From WVZH01 sp034430895 (GTDB lineage Bacteria > Chloroflexota > Anaerolineae > Anaerolineales > E44-bin32): a stretch of DNA of 64,000 bases. Position 1 is the stretch's first letter. Every line of letters begins with the position of its first letter. Below are positions 42,949-52,046 of this stretch, piece after piece. A model generated the notes under the pieces. It ran no database searches. It was given only the letters and a program-made list of their open reading frames with translations, and was not told where the DNA came from. The translations under genes were made by a program, and so were the position numbers. The stretch spans positions 62,001-126,000 of the forward strand of contig DAOUDW010000038.1 of assembly GCA_034430895.1 (NCBI GenBank), written 5' to 3'.

Positions 42949-44664
42949 ATGACGGATAACTTTTTCCTCGACAACCTTGATCTTCAGTTTCGCTTGAAGC
43001 AACTCGACATGAGAGACATTCTCGAGATCAAAGAGAAAGACTATACCCTTCACGAACAGTATGTCGATGCACCGCGCAACTATGTCGACGCGATCGATAA
43101 CTATCGGCTTCAACTGGAAATCCTGGGGGATATTTGCGCCAACATCGTCGCTCCAACGGCGAGCGAAGCGGATGAAAAGGGCGCACAGTTTCTAGACGGA
43201 GAAGTCGAGTACGCCGATGTTACAAAGGAAAGCATCGAAGCCTTGAAACAGGCTGAATTTATGGGTGCGATGTTGCCCCGCGAGTTCGGTGGTTTGAACC
43301 TGCCAGAAACGATCTACCAGATGATGGTCGAGCTTGTCTCCAGAGCTGAGGCCGGATTGATGACTGTGTTTGGCTTACAGGAAATCGCTGCCTCAATCAA
43401 CGATTACGCCGATGAAGAAATCAAAGCCCGCATCCTGCCTCGCTTCGGACGCGGAGAAGTTAGTGGAGCTATGGTTTTGACCGAACCTGATGCGGGTTCC
43501 GATTTAGCCAACGTTCAAACCAAAGCCACTTTCGATGAAGATGCGGGATTCTGGCGGTTGAATGGAGTCAAGCGCTTCATCACCAACGGAAACGCAGATG
43601 TGCAGGTTGTGCTGGCGCGCAGCGAAGAGGGGTCAACGGATGCCCGAGGGCTGTCGCTGTTCGTCATCGAAAGAGACGAAAGTGTACGTATTCGACGCAT
43701 TGAAAACAAGCTTGGCCTTCACGCCTCGCCCACATGCGAAATTCAATACAACGGCACACCGGCCTGGCTCATCGGCAAACGTCGATACGGATTAATCCGT
43801 CACGCCATGGCATTGATGAACGGCGCACGCCTGGCAGTTGGTGCGCAAGCCGTGGGAATCGCAGATGCGGCATATCGAGAGGCCTACAAATATGCTGGCG
43901 AGCGGATTCAATTCGGCCAGCCCATCATGAATCTACCGGCTGTCTCACGCATGCTGCTCTCGATGCGCGCCGAGTTGGAAGCCAGCCGGGCGCTGATCTG
44001 TGAAGCCGGCGTTTGGGTTGATCGTCTTAAAGCCTACGAAGAACGCATGGCAGAAGGTGATAAAAGCTTGCGTCAGGCAGCAAAGGTGGCTTCCAATTTG
44101 GCCGATGTGCTCACCCCACTCACCAAGTACTACACCACCGAGATGGCAAACCGGGTTTGTTACCTGGCGCTGCAGATCCATGGCGGGGTTGGTTACATGT
44201 GCGAATTCAATGTCGAACGTCATTTCCGCGATGTACGTGTAACCAACATTTACGAAGGCACCAGCCAGATGCAGATTGTGGCCGCGTTGGGCAAACTTCT
44301 CGGTCATGCCCTGGATGACCGGCTTGCCGAATGGGCAGCGCAGGATTACGGCAAAGAAATGGAAGGTCTGAAAAAGCAATTGATCGAAGCGACCGACTTG
44401 TTCAAGAAAGCTGCGGATGTTCTCAAGGAGAAAGAGCGAGACATTATTGATTACTACGCTGCCGATCTAACCGACATCGCCGTATATGTTGTCAACTCCT
44501 GGTTGGTGCTTCAGGATGCGCTCCAATCCGAACGCAAACGCGATCTGGCCCGCGTATATATCAGCGAAAACCTACCGAAAGTGCATGCGTCCGGCGCAGT
44601 CATCCTCGCCGCCGACGATACTCCCCTGCAGGCTCGGGACAAGGTTTTAGCTGAGAATTTCTGA
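42949..44664 (+). CDS. acyl-CoA dehydrogenase
   Basis: 571 aa flavoprotein, with an extended C-terminus of about 150 residues beyond the typical 380-residue core. VLTEPDAGSDLANVQTKA, the FAD site NGVKRFITNGNADV, and the catalytic Glu region NIYEGTSQMQIVAALGK are clear. It oxidises an acyl-CoA to enoyl-CoA, passing electrons to EtfBA encoded just upstream. The extra C-terminal helical part is like that of very-long-chain enzymes and aidB-like proteins. Chain length preference unknown. Confidence 0.95.
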   Translation: MTDNFFLDNLDLQFRLKQLDMRDILEIKEKDYTLHEQYVDAPRNYVDAIDNYRLQLEILGDICANIVAPTASEADEKGAQFLDGEVEYADVTKESIEALKQAEFMGAMLPREFGGLNLPETIYQMMVELVSRAEAGLMTVFGLQEIAASINDYADEEIKARILPRFGRGEVSGAMVLTEPDAGSDLANVQTKATFDEDAGFWRLNGVKRFITNGNADVQVVLARSEEGSTDARGLSLFVIERDESVRIRRIENKLGLHASPTCEIQYNGTPAWLIGKRRYGLIRHAMALMNGARLAVGAQAVGIADAAYREAYKYAGERIQFGQPIMNLPAVSRMLLSMRAELEASRALICEAGVWVDRLKAYEERMAEGDKSLRQAAKVASNLADVLTPLTKYYTTEMANRVCYLALQIHGGVGYMCEFNVERHFRDVRVTNIYEGTSQMQIVAALGKLLGHALDDRLAEWAAQDYGKEMEGLKKQLIEATDLFKKAADVLKEKERDIIDYYAADLTDIAVYVVNSWLVLQDALQSERKRDLARVYISENLPKVHASGAVILAADDTPLQARDKVLAENF

Positions 44665-44718
44665 GCAGCTGGATATTTTGAAAGACTAAAAATAGTTTCA
44701 GCTTGCGACAGATTACGA

Positions 44719-44746
44719 ACCAGCACATCAACTGTGATGTGCTGGT
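44719..44746 (+). terminator. strong hairpin after the acyl-CoA dehydrogenase gene
   Basis: A perfect 12-bp stem (ACCAGCACATCA/TGATGTGCTGGT) with a 4-base loop lies 55 bases after the stop. No U-run follows; it probably marks the 3' end of the etf transcript. Confidence 0.5.
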
Positions 44747-44816
44747 AATGTCTTTCGCAGATCATTATTTCTCGTAATCGTTCATCTCATGTTGTTAATA
44801 TAGGAGAAGCAGGTAA

Positions 44817-45596
44817 ATGACGCTCTTATCGGGTAAAACCGCATTAATTTTCGGCGTCGCCAACGACCACAGTATCGCCTGGGGTATCGCACAGGCACTT
44901 CACCAGCACGGAGCCCGCCTTGGTTTCAGTTACGGGGGAGGGAGTCTGGAGCGTCGCGTCAAACCCCTGGCCGACTCGATCGGTGTCTCTTTCGTAGAGC
45001 CGTGTGATGTCACCAAAGATGAAGATATTAAAACCGTGATGGCCAAAGCCGAAGACGCATTCGACCAGATTGACATCCTCGTACACGCTATCGCCTTTGC
45101 CAATCGGGAAGATCTCATGGGTCGATTTCACAACACAAGCCGCGAGGGATTCCGGCTGGCGATGGACATCAGTGTGTATTCTTTCATCGCACTTGCGGGA
45201 GCTGCTGCCCCACTGATGAAGGATGGTGGTTCGATGCTTACGCTCACGTTCTATGGCGGCCAGAAAGTCATTCCCAATTACAACCTCATGGGGGTTGCAA
45301 AAGCAGCACTGGAGGCCTCTACACGTTACCTGGCCGCTGATCTCGGACAGCATAATATTCGTGTCAATGCCATCTCTGCCGGACCAATCCGCACGCTCTC
45401 TGCCTCCGGCGTTAGTGGTTTTAAAAATATGCATCGGCAATATGCGTCGTTGACTCCGCTGCAGCGGAATATCACACTGGAAGACGTCGGCGGGGCCGCA
45501 GTTTGGTTAGCATCAGATCTGGCAAAAAGTGTTACAGGTGAGGTACTTTTCGTCGACTCGGGTTACAATATCCTTGGCCTGACAATTCCCCAATAA
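44817..45596 (+). CDS. fabI: enoyl-[acyl-carrier-protein] reductase (NADH), FabI type
   Basis: 259 aa. LLSGKTALIFGVANDHSIAWGIAQAL is the FabI N-terminus, the Y-x6-K catalytic pair lies in PNYNLMGVAKAALE, and the tail region SGVSGFKNMHRQYASLTPLQRNITLEDVGGAAVWL matches. One oddity is that the block before the active-site Tyr reads LTLTFYGGQKVIPN where many FabI have LTLSYLGAERVVPN; the residues are conservative changes. It reduces enoyl-ACP in fatty acid synthesis. AGGAGA lies upstream of the ATG. Confidence 0.93.
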   Translation: MTLLSGKTALIFGVANDHSIAWGIAQALHQHGARLGFSYGGGSLERRVKPLADSIGVSFVEPCDVTKDEDIKTVMAKAEDAFDQIDILVHAIAFANREDLMGRFHNTSREGFRLAMDISVYSFIALAGAAAPLMKDGGSMLTLTFYGGQKVIPNYNLMGVAKAALEASTRYLAADLGQHNIRVNAISAGPIRTLSASGVSGFKNMHRQYASLTPLQRNITLEDVGGAAVWLASDLAKSVTGEVLFVDSGYNILGLTIPQ

Positions 45597-45633
45597 GGAC
45601 AAGGCGTAGAATAAAATCCATGGAACAACGCTC

Positions 45634-46806
45634 GTGATCAAAAACCCTCTCGACGAATTTCTCCTACGCAACGACCCGGAGAGTCGTCAATTTCGCTCGA
45701 AACTCACCCAGGCGGTGTTTACCGTTTTCTACGCCGCTCTTTCCATGTGGTTAATCGCTGACCTCGTATTCACATTCGTACTATCGGATCGTTCCATCTC
45801 CCTGATGGCCATCGATCTGAGTATTATCCTGATCCTCGCCTTCATCGGAGTAATAGCTTTCAGGATACTGCGTCAAGGCAATGTTGATCGTGCAGCCAAA
45901 ATTTTGTGCACACTCATTCTGGTTCTCACATTCACCTGTACAATTTTGTTCCCCGAACAAATTTTCATCCTCAGCGTGGCATATCTCGTTGGCATTCTAC
46001 TCGTCGGCATTATTCAAAGCGGTAAATCTGCATTCATTGTTGCCGGAATCTCTTTCGGCGCCATCAGTGTCGCCTGGCTGCGGGCACATTTACTCTATAG
46101 TGAAACCAACCCAAATTTCGATAGTTCGATCGGTATCTTTTTCCTCATTGGGCAAGCAACAATGTATTTCGGTTTCGCCGGCATCCTGCAATCCTTGTCC
46201 CAATACATCCGCCAGACCTTCGAACGCCTCTCCACTCAAACCGAGCAAATAACACAACTGGCGCTCACCGACCCGCTGACCGGTCTGGCAAACCGCCGGC
46301 ACATCCTCGATCAAATGGACCGGGAATTCGTCCGAGCGAGACGTTACCGCCGCCCGCTTAGCTTGGTATTCATTGATATGGATGGATTCAAACCCATCAA
46401 TGACCGCTTCGGACATATCTTCGGTGACGACATCCTGCGCGGCGCGGCGCTGGCGCTTTCCGGGGTCTTACGCTCAACCGACTTGCTGGCCCGCATCGGC
46501 GGAGATGAGTTCGCCATCCTGCTGCCGGAGACAACGATAAGCGGAGCACAAGGTGTAGTGACGAAACTCCGCAAAGCGCTATCCGCTTACAGCCGGCATT
46601 TGGGTGCTACGATCCCGGAGCTGACCTTTTGCGCCGGCATCTCACAACTTCGCCAGGATGACCAGACAAGTGAAGCGCTTCTCGCGCGTGCGGACGACGC
46701 ACAATGCCGCGCCAAAGATGCCGGAAAGGGGCAAACCAGAACGCAGCTCGAGTTCGATCAACTTCCCCTTTTTGATCCGACCAGAAGGAAATCACGCAGG
46801 AATTGA
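45634..46806 (+). CDS. membrane diguanylate cyclase (GGDEF)
   Basis: 390 aa. Six hydrophobic helices span about 27-190, followed by a short coiled segment and a GGDEF domain (about 205-375). The active-site motif GGDEF is intact at 289-293, and the inhibitory site RxxD is present at 280-283, five residues before it, so the enzyme should make c-di-GMP and be product-inhibited. The membrane part may sense a signal but has no family I recognise. The GTG start overlaps the stop of a five-codon ATG reading frame (45620-45637). Confidence 0.92.
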   Translation: MIKNPLDEFLLRNDPESRQFRSKLTQAVFTVFYAALSMWLIADLVFTFVLSDRSISLMAIDLSIILILAFIGVIAFRILRQGNVDRAAKILCTLILVLTFTCTILFPEQIFILSVAYLVGILLVGIIQSGKSAFIVAGISFGAISVAWLRAHLLYSETNPNFDSSIGIFFLIGQATMYFGFAGILQSLSQYIRQTFERLSTQTEQITQLALTDPLTGLANRRHILDQMDREFVRARRYRRPLSLVFIDMDGFKPINDRFGHIFGDDILRGAALALSGVLRSTDLLARIGGDEFAILLPETTISGAQGVVTKLRKALSAYSRHLGATIPELTFCAGISQLRQDDQTSEALLARADDAQCRAKDAGKGQTRTQLEFDQLPLFDPTRRKSRRN

Positions 46807-46911
46807 AGTTCGGGTTTGGTATGCATCGTCCTGCCCCGTTTTCCCACCGCATCCATAAATAAAATGGAATACCTTCACCGGCAGAAATCGTTTAAGTAAT
46901 GAGGTGATCGC

Positions 46912-47334
46912 ATGATACAGAATGCTTACGTCCAAGTATCGACCCGTGGTCATGCCGATACGCACGACATCACCCGGGAGGTTCAGCAAGCGCTGTCCGA
47001 TACCGGTGTGCAGAACGGCCTGGTTACGGTATTCACCGCTTCGTCGACGAGCGCGCTCACGACGATCGAATACGAAAGCGGCGCTTTGGCTGATTTAAAG
47101 CGTGCCCTGGATGAGATCGCGCCGCCCAACAGGGAGTACAAACACAACCTGCGCTGGGGAGATGGCAACGGACATTCCCATCTGCGCGCCGCGCTGCTGA
47201 AACCATCGCTCTCTATTCCCGTCATCGACGGCCGCATGACCCTGGGAACATGGCAGCAGATCCTCTTCATCGACTTCGACGTTCGTCCCAGAGAGCGGCA
47301 GCTTGTGATACAAATCATTGGAGAGAATGATTAA
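46912..47334 (+). CDS. yjbQ: YjbQ family protein (UPF0047, secondary thiamine-phosphate synthase-like)
   Basis: 140 aa. HDITREVQQAL, GLVTVFTASSTSALTTIEYESG, WGDGNGHSHLRAALLKPSLSIPVIDGRMTLGTWQQILFIDFD and RERQLVIQIIG cover the whole domain. Some members show weak thiamine-phosphate synthase activity; the physiological role is unsettled. A near-ideal GAGGTGATC precedes the ATG. A TPP-regulated thiamine operon lies 8 kb downstream, but no direct link is visible. Confidence 0.93.
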   Translation: MIQNAYVQVSTRGHADTHDITREVQQALSDTGVQNGLVTVFTASSTSALTTIEYESGALADLKRALDEIAPPNREYKHNLRWGDGNGHSHLRAALLKPSLSIPVIDGRMTLGTWQQILFIDFDVRPRERQLVIQIIGEND

Positions 47335-47361
47335 TCCAAAGATTCAGTCTTGATCGGAGAA

Positions 47362-48234
47362 ATGAGCACATTGATTCCGGATACCCCGCTGCGACTGCTG
47401 GCCGTTATGGCTCATCCCGACGACGAAAGTTTTGGCGTAGGCGGCACGTTGGCGCTTTACGCCCAGCGTGGCGTTGACGTTCATCTGATCTGCGCCACGC
47501 GCGGCGAAGTGGGCGATGTGGAAGACGAATTGCTGCAGGGCTATGATGATATCGCCATGTTGCGCGAAGACGAACTGCGCTGCGCGTCCGAGATATTGGG
47601 CCTGAAAGAAGTGCATTTTTTGGATTACCGCGATTCAGGCATGTCCGGCTCGGAGGACAATCGGCATCCGAAAGCTCTCGCTGCCGCACCACTGCAAGAA
47701 GTCGCTGCGCGCCTGGCAACTTTAATTCGCGAGATTCGCCCACAGGTGGTGATCACTTTCGATCCCTACGGCGGCTACGGGCATCCCGATCACATCGCCA
47801 TCCAACAGGCCTGTGCCGAAGCTTTTCACGCAGCGGGGAACCCACAATCATTTCCGGATGGATTAACTCCCTATCAACCTCAGAAATTGTATTATCACAC
47901 CTTCCCGCGCGGCGCGACACGTATGCTCGTTCGCTTGATGCCCCTGTTCGGAAAAGACCCGCGTCGCTTTGGCCGCAATGAAGATATCGATCTGGTCGAA
48001 GTCGCCAAAAAAGATTTTCCCATCCACGCCAGAATCAATATCAGTAAAGCGCTCGACGCGAAGCAGCGCGCTTCTGCCTGTCACTCGAGTCAGAATGCAG
48101 CCCCCGGCGGCGGTTTCGCAAATTGGATCTTTCGACTCTTCGCACGGCACGAAGGCTTCATGCGCGCCCATCCCCCTGTGAACGATCGCATACGAGAGAA
48201 GGATCTGTTTGAAGGAATCTCACATGGAGCGTGA
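47362..48234 (+). CDS. PIG-L family deacetylase
   Basis: 290 aa. The zinc motif AHPDDESFGVGGTLALYAQRG and the later GYGHPDHIAIQQ are the PIG-L/LmbE signatures. The family removes acetyl groups from N-acetylglucosaminyl compounds, as in mycothiol or bacillithiol synthesis, or from other sugars; the substrate here is unknown. ATG 47362 is favoured over the in-frame TTG at 47350. GGAG lies close (2 bases) to the ATG, so the start is not certain. Confidence 0.88.
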   Translation: MSTLIPDTPLRLLAVMAHPDDESFGVGGTLALYAQRGVDVHLICATRGEVGDVEDELLQGYDDIAMLREDELRCASEILGLKEVHFLDYRDSGMSGSEDNRHPKALAAAPLQEVAARLATLIREIRPQVVITFDPYGGYGHPDHIAIQQACAEAFHAAGNPQSFPDGLTPYQPQKLYYHTFPRGATRMLVRLMPLFGKDPRRFGRNEDIDLVEVAKKDFPIHARINISKALDAKQRASACHSSQNAAPGGGFANWIFRLFARHEGFMRAHPPVNDRIREKDLFEGISHGA

Positions 48235-48537
48235 GAAACATAATCATCCTATTCGAAAGAAGGACAGTTTTCCCGTTTAGCGTATATCGACTGTCAACAC
48301 GTCAGGTGCTTACCGACTTCGCAATCATGGCGACATCCCAGCTTACCTCTCCAGCCAAAGATAAAAACAAGAGGTAAGATCGCACAACCCTTTGTCCGAA
48401 CTCGGTTCGTGAATTATTTCCACCTTGCAGGTGATCACCATCATTACCCCTTACAAAAGTCATTAGACGTTGAGATTCTCGCATGGTATCATATCGAGGT
48501 TTTCGAGTCAGAAAGATGAATGTGAGAATGTGCACGC
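48235..48537. other. intergenic region upstream of glucan phosphorylase
   Basis: No gene is supported in these 303 bases. A 9-bp inverted repeat CTTACCTCT (48342-48350)/AGAGGTAAG (48370-48378) with a 19-base loop and a small CACCT-TGC-AGGTG repeat further on are the only structures seen. No clear promoter. Confidence 0.3.
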
Positions 48538-50706
48538 ATGCCATTCGATGAGTACTTGAGTCAGAAACCGCCAAATCAATTCAACCTGCCGCAGCGAATC
48601 CGCCGCTTATCCGAGCTTTCTTACAACCTATGGTGGACCTGGTACAGCGAAGCCGAACGCGCGTACCGTTTCATCGACCCTGTTGTCTGGGAAAGCACTC
48701 GCCACAATCCCGTTCGATTTCTCCGGCAAGTTGATCGTCAAAAACTTGATGCAGCCACGCAGGATCGTGGGTATCTGGAGATCTACGATCGCGTCCTGGG
48801 GGCCTTCGATCAATATATGGCTGACAGCAGGCAAACCTGGTATACCGATACGTATCCCGAACGGGTCCATCAACCGATCGCATATTTCTCGACCGAATAT
48901 GGACTTCACGAAACGATGCCGATCTACGCCGGAGGCCTGGGGGTTCTCTCCGGTGACCATATAAAGGAAGCGAGTGACCTCGGTATCCCGCTCGTGGCAG
49001 TCGGTTTCCTCTACACCCAAGGATACTTCGTACAACACATCACCGAAGACGGATGGCAAGAAGCCGAAAATAAAAATCTCGCCTTTCAGGATTTGCCTGT
49101 TTTCCCGGTGGTCGACGAGCACGGCAACAGACTCACGGTTAACGTCAAACTGGCCGATCGGGATGTGCAGGTTTGTATGTGGCGGGTGCAGGTCGGGCGA
49201 ACGCCGTTGTACCTGCTCGATACAAACGTCGAGCAGAATCTGGATACCGACCGCAGTTTAACCGCCCGACTGTACACCAGTGATCTCGATTCACGCATAT
49301 CGCAGGAAATCATACTCGGAATTGGCGGTGTACGAGCGTTACGCGCTCTGGGGTACAACCCCTGTGCCTGGCACATGAACGAAGGCCATTCAGCTTTCAT
49401 GGCGCTCGAACGAATCCGCGAAATGACCACCAGCGGGAAATCGTTTGAAACCGCGCTGGGAAAAGTAAAAGCAAGCACAATTTTCACCACCCACACCCCC
49501 GTACCCGCAGGACACGACGAATTCCCCCTGACGTTTATCGATCAGTATTTCAGAACATATTGGCCGCAGCTAGGCCTGGATCGCGACTCCTTCATCGATC
49601 TTGCCTTGCACACACAAGAATGGGGCGAACGCTTCAGCATGGCGATTCTGGCATTTCGTATGGCAGCGCATTGCAATGGTGTTTCCGAGATCCACGGTGG
49701 CGTGGCGCGGAAAATGTGGTCCTTCCTTTGGCCCGATAAAAAGATTGAAGAGGTCCCAATCTGCCATATCACCAACGGCATTCATACTTCCACCTGGGTG
49801 GCACGGCAAATGGGCGAACTCTTCAAAGAATTTCTGGCAGCGAATTGGGAGACTCGCATTGATGACCCCAAACTCTGGGAACATATCGAACGTGTACCCG
49901 ATCGTGCCTTATGGGAAGTGCGTCACCATCTTAAACGCAAAATGACCGATTATCTTCGTGGACGCGCCCGCCCACAGTGGCAGCAGGGAAAAGATCATCC
50001 GGTTCAGGTCATTGCCAGTGGCGCGCTGCTTGAGCCCTATGCGTTGACGATCGGGTTCGCGCGCCGTTTCGCCACCTACAAACGCGCCAATTTGATTCTG
50101 CACGACCCGGATCGCTTACTACACTTACTCAACCAATCGGGCATGCCTGTTCAAATAATTTTCGCTGGAAAAGCCCACCCTGCTGATGAACCGGGAAAGC
50201 GTTTGATCCAAGAAATCTATCGACAAGTAAAACGCGCCGAGAACGGCGGCCGATTGGTGTTCGTCGAAGATTATGACATGAATCTGGCGCGCTACTTAAT
50301 CCAGGGCGTGGATGTGTGGCTCAACACACCCCGTCGTCCGAACGAAGCATCCGGAACCTCAGGCCAGAAGGCTGCCTTGAACGGTGTGCTCAATTTCTCG
50401 ATTCTCGATGGCTGGTGGAGCGAGGGCTTCGACGGCGAAAACGGTTGGGCGATTGGCACGCTCGAAGAATTCAACAATCCGCAAGCCCAGGACGATGCAG
50501 ACGCCGAAAGCCTCTATCAAATCCTGGAAAATGAGATCATCCCACTCTATTACCAGCGCTCAGCCGACGGCTTGCCAAGTGAGTGGCTGAGACGGGTGAA
50601 ACACGCCATTCAAACGCTTGCCCCGCGTTTCAGCATGCGGCGGATGGTGAAGGAATACGTCAATGACATGTACCTGCCAGCGCTCCCGAATAACAAGAAA
50701 GAATAA
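48538..50706 (+). CDS. glgP: alpha-glucan phosphorylase (GT35, short GlgP type)
   Basis: 722 aa. The N-terminal DUF3417-like segment (LSYNLWWTW) precedes a phosphorylase core with EYGLHETMPIYAGGLGVLSGDHIKEASDLG, HMNEGHSAFMALER, FTTHTPVPAGHDEF, and the PLP-lysine region EASGTSGQKAALNGVLNFSILDGWW. It releases glucose 1-phosphate from glycogen or maltodextrins, using PLP as cofactor. It shares its glucose 1-phosphate product with the cellobiose phosphorylase at 30556-33018. Confidence 0.95.
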   Translation: MPFDEYLSQKPPNQFNLPQRIRRLSELSYNLWWTWYSEAERAYRFIDPVVWESTRHNPVRFLRQVDRQKLDAATQDRGYLEIYDRVLGAFDQYMADSRQTWYTDTYPERVHQPIAYFSTEYGLHETMPIYAGGLGVLSGDHIKEASDLGIPLVAVGFLYTQGYFVQHITEDGWQEAENKNLAFQDLPVFPVVDEHGNRLTVNVKLADRDVQVCMWRVQVGRTPLYLLDTNVEQNLDTDRSLTARLYTSDLDSRISQEIILGIGGVRALRALGYNPCAWHMNEGHSAFMALERIREMTTSGKSFETALGKVKASTIFTTHTPVPAGHDEFPLTFIDQYFRTYWPQLGLDRDSFIDLALHTQEWGERFSMAILAFRMAAHCNGVSEIHGGVARKMWSFLWPDKKIEEVPICHITNGIHTSTWVARQMGELFKEFLAANWETRIDDPKLWEHIERVPDRALWEVRHHLKRKMTDYLRGRARPQWQQGKDHPVQVIASGALLEPYALTIGFARRFATYKRANLILHDPDRLLHLLNQSGMPVQIIFAGKAHPADEPGKRLIQEIYRQVKRAENGGRLVFVEDYDMNLARYLIQGVDVWLNTPRRPNEASGTSGQKAALNGVLNFSILDGWWSEGFDGENGWAIGTLEEFNNPQAQDDADAESLYQILENEIIPLYYQRSADGLPSEWLRRVKHAIQTLAPRFSMRRMVKEYVNDMYLPALPNNKKE

Positions 50707-50724
50707 TACGGACGAATAATTCTG

Positions 50725-51252
50725 ATGCTCGATCTACTCGCAATCCACCCGGCTTTCATGCCCCTGGTCATCTTCTTTCTGCGTGTGACAGACATGTCGC
50801 TGGACACGCTGCGCGTTTTATTCGTCATCCGTGGCCGCAGACCGCTGGCGTGGATCCTGGGTTTTTTCCAATCCGCGCTGTGGGTCGTTGCCATCACCAG
50901 CGTCCTCAGTAACCTGGATAACCTTTTCAACCTTGTCGGATACGCTGGTGGTTTCGCCACGGGTAACGTCGTGGGCATGCTGATCGAGGAACGTTTGGCC
51001 ATCGGCTTCAGCCATATCCGCATCATCAGTTCCCGTCGTGGGAGTGCAATTGCGGAGTCCATCCGTCAGGCCGGCCACGCCGTGACCGAAATCCCGGCGA
51101 GAGGAAAAGATGGAACAGTTTCCGTCCTGAATTGCAGTGTGAAACGTCGCCAAGTAAGAGCGGTACAGAAAAGCATCGCCGAAATCGATCCCGATGCTTT
51201 CGTCACCGTTGAAGACATTCGCCCCCTCCACCGGGGTTATTGGAGAGGGTGA
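50725..51252 (+). CDS. DUF5698/DUF2179 (UPF0316) membrane protein, copy 1
   Basis: 175 aa. The N-terminal 80 residues hold three helices in the pattern RVTDMSLDTLRVLFVIRGRRPLAWILGFFQSALWV and NVVGMLIEERLAIG, followed by a soluble DUF2179 domain. DUF2179 domains occur in YitT-like membrane proteins; function unknown. A paralogue follows 19 bases downstream. Confidence 0.85.
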   Translation: MLDLLAIHPAFMPLVIFFLRVTDMSLDTLRVLFVIRGRRPLAWILGFFQSALWVVAITSVLSNLDNLFNLVGYAGGFATGNVVGMLIEERLAIGFSHIRIISSRRGSAIAESIRQAGHAVTEIPARGKDGTVSVLNCSVKRRQVRAVQKSIAEIDPDAFVTVEDIRPLHRGYWRG

Positions 51253-51271
51253 AGGCGGAAGGCTGGATGCG

Positions 51272-51895
51272 ATGCGAATTGGCTACCCCATTTTCACGCT
51301 CCTTATAACCATCATCCTCGCCTGCTTCGTTCAATTCGGCGGATACGAGCTTCCCCCCACACCCACTGTGGCCTGGTCTGCATTGCCCGGTGAATGGGTC
51401 CCCTTATTGATTTTTCTCTTACGCACGAGCGACCTGACCATTTCCACCATACGCATGTTGACCATCGTGCAAGGCCGCAGAACGACAGCCTGGTTGCTTG
51501 CCCTCTTCCAATCCTCTCTATTTGTGACCGGCGTTGCAGGCGTCTTAGGCGACCTCGATAATCCCTTGAATCTTGTCGCCTATGCATCGGGTTTCGCTTT
51601 TGGAAATGTGCTGGGGATGGCGATCGAATCGAAAATCGCGCCCGGGAACATATTACTGCGTATAACTTCATCGAATCTGGGGGAAGCCCTGACGATGCAG
51701 CTGCGTGCGCAAGATTATGGAGTCACTGAGCTTTCAGGATTAGGGATGATGGGCACGGTCCACGTGATGCTTACGTTTATCCCCCGCCGGGAAATCCGAG
51801 GCGTTAAACGTCAAATCATGGAGATCGATCCAAATGCCTTTATCACCATGAAGCCCGTTCGGCTATTACAGGGAGGTTGGAAAGTTTTACATTGA
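51272..51895 (+). CDS. DUF5698/DUF2179 (UPF0316) membrane protein, copy 2
   Basis: 207 aa, a paralogue of the preceding gene with matching RTSDLTISTIRMLTIVQGRRTTAWLLALFQSSLFV and NVLGMAIESKIAPG blocks. It carries an extra N-terminal helix (about 5-22). The ATG at 51272 is used; longer readings overlap the previous gene. The tandem pair may form a hetero-oligomer (inference). Confidence 0.82.
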   Translation: MRIGYPIFTLLITIILACFVQFGGYELPPTPTVAWSALPGEWVPLLIFLLRTSDLTISTIRMLTIVQGRRTTAWLLALFQSSLFVTGVAGVLGDLDNPLNLVAYASGFAFGNVLGMAIESKIAPGNILLRITSSNLGEALTMQLRAQDYGVTELSGLGMMGTVHVMLTFIPRREIRGVKRQIMEIDPNAFITMKPVRLLQGGWKVLH

Positions 51896-52046
51896 GATTT
51901 CTGCTATTATCACCGTTACAAGTACTCTTGCATCGCTTTTCGTTTCTTAAATCGCCCTCCCGAACTCAGAAGTTTTTCTAATTTTATCTCCGCAATTACG
52001 GTAAAGAGAAAGTAATTCGTATTGTCTATAACCGAATTTCCTGAAA

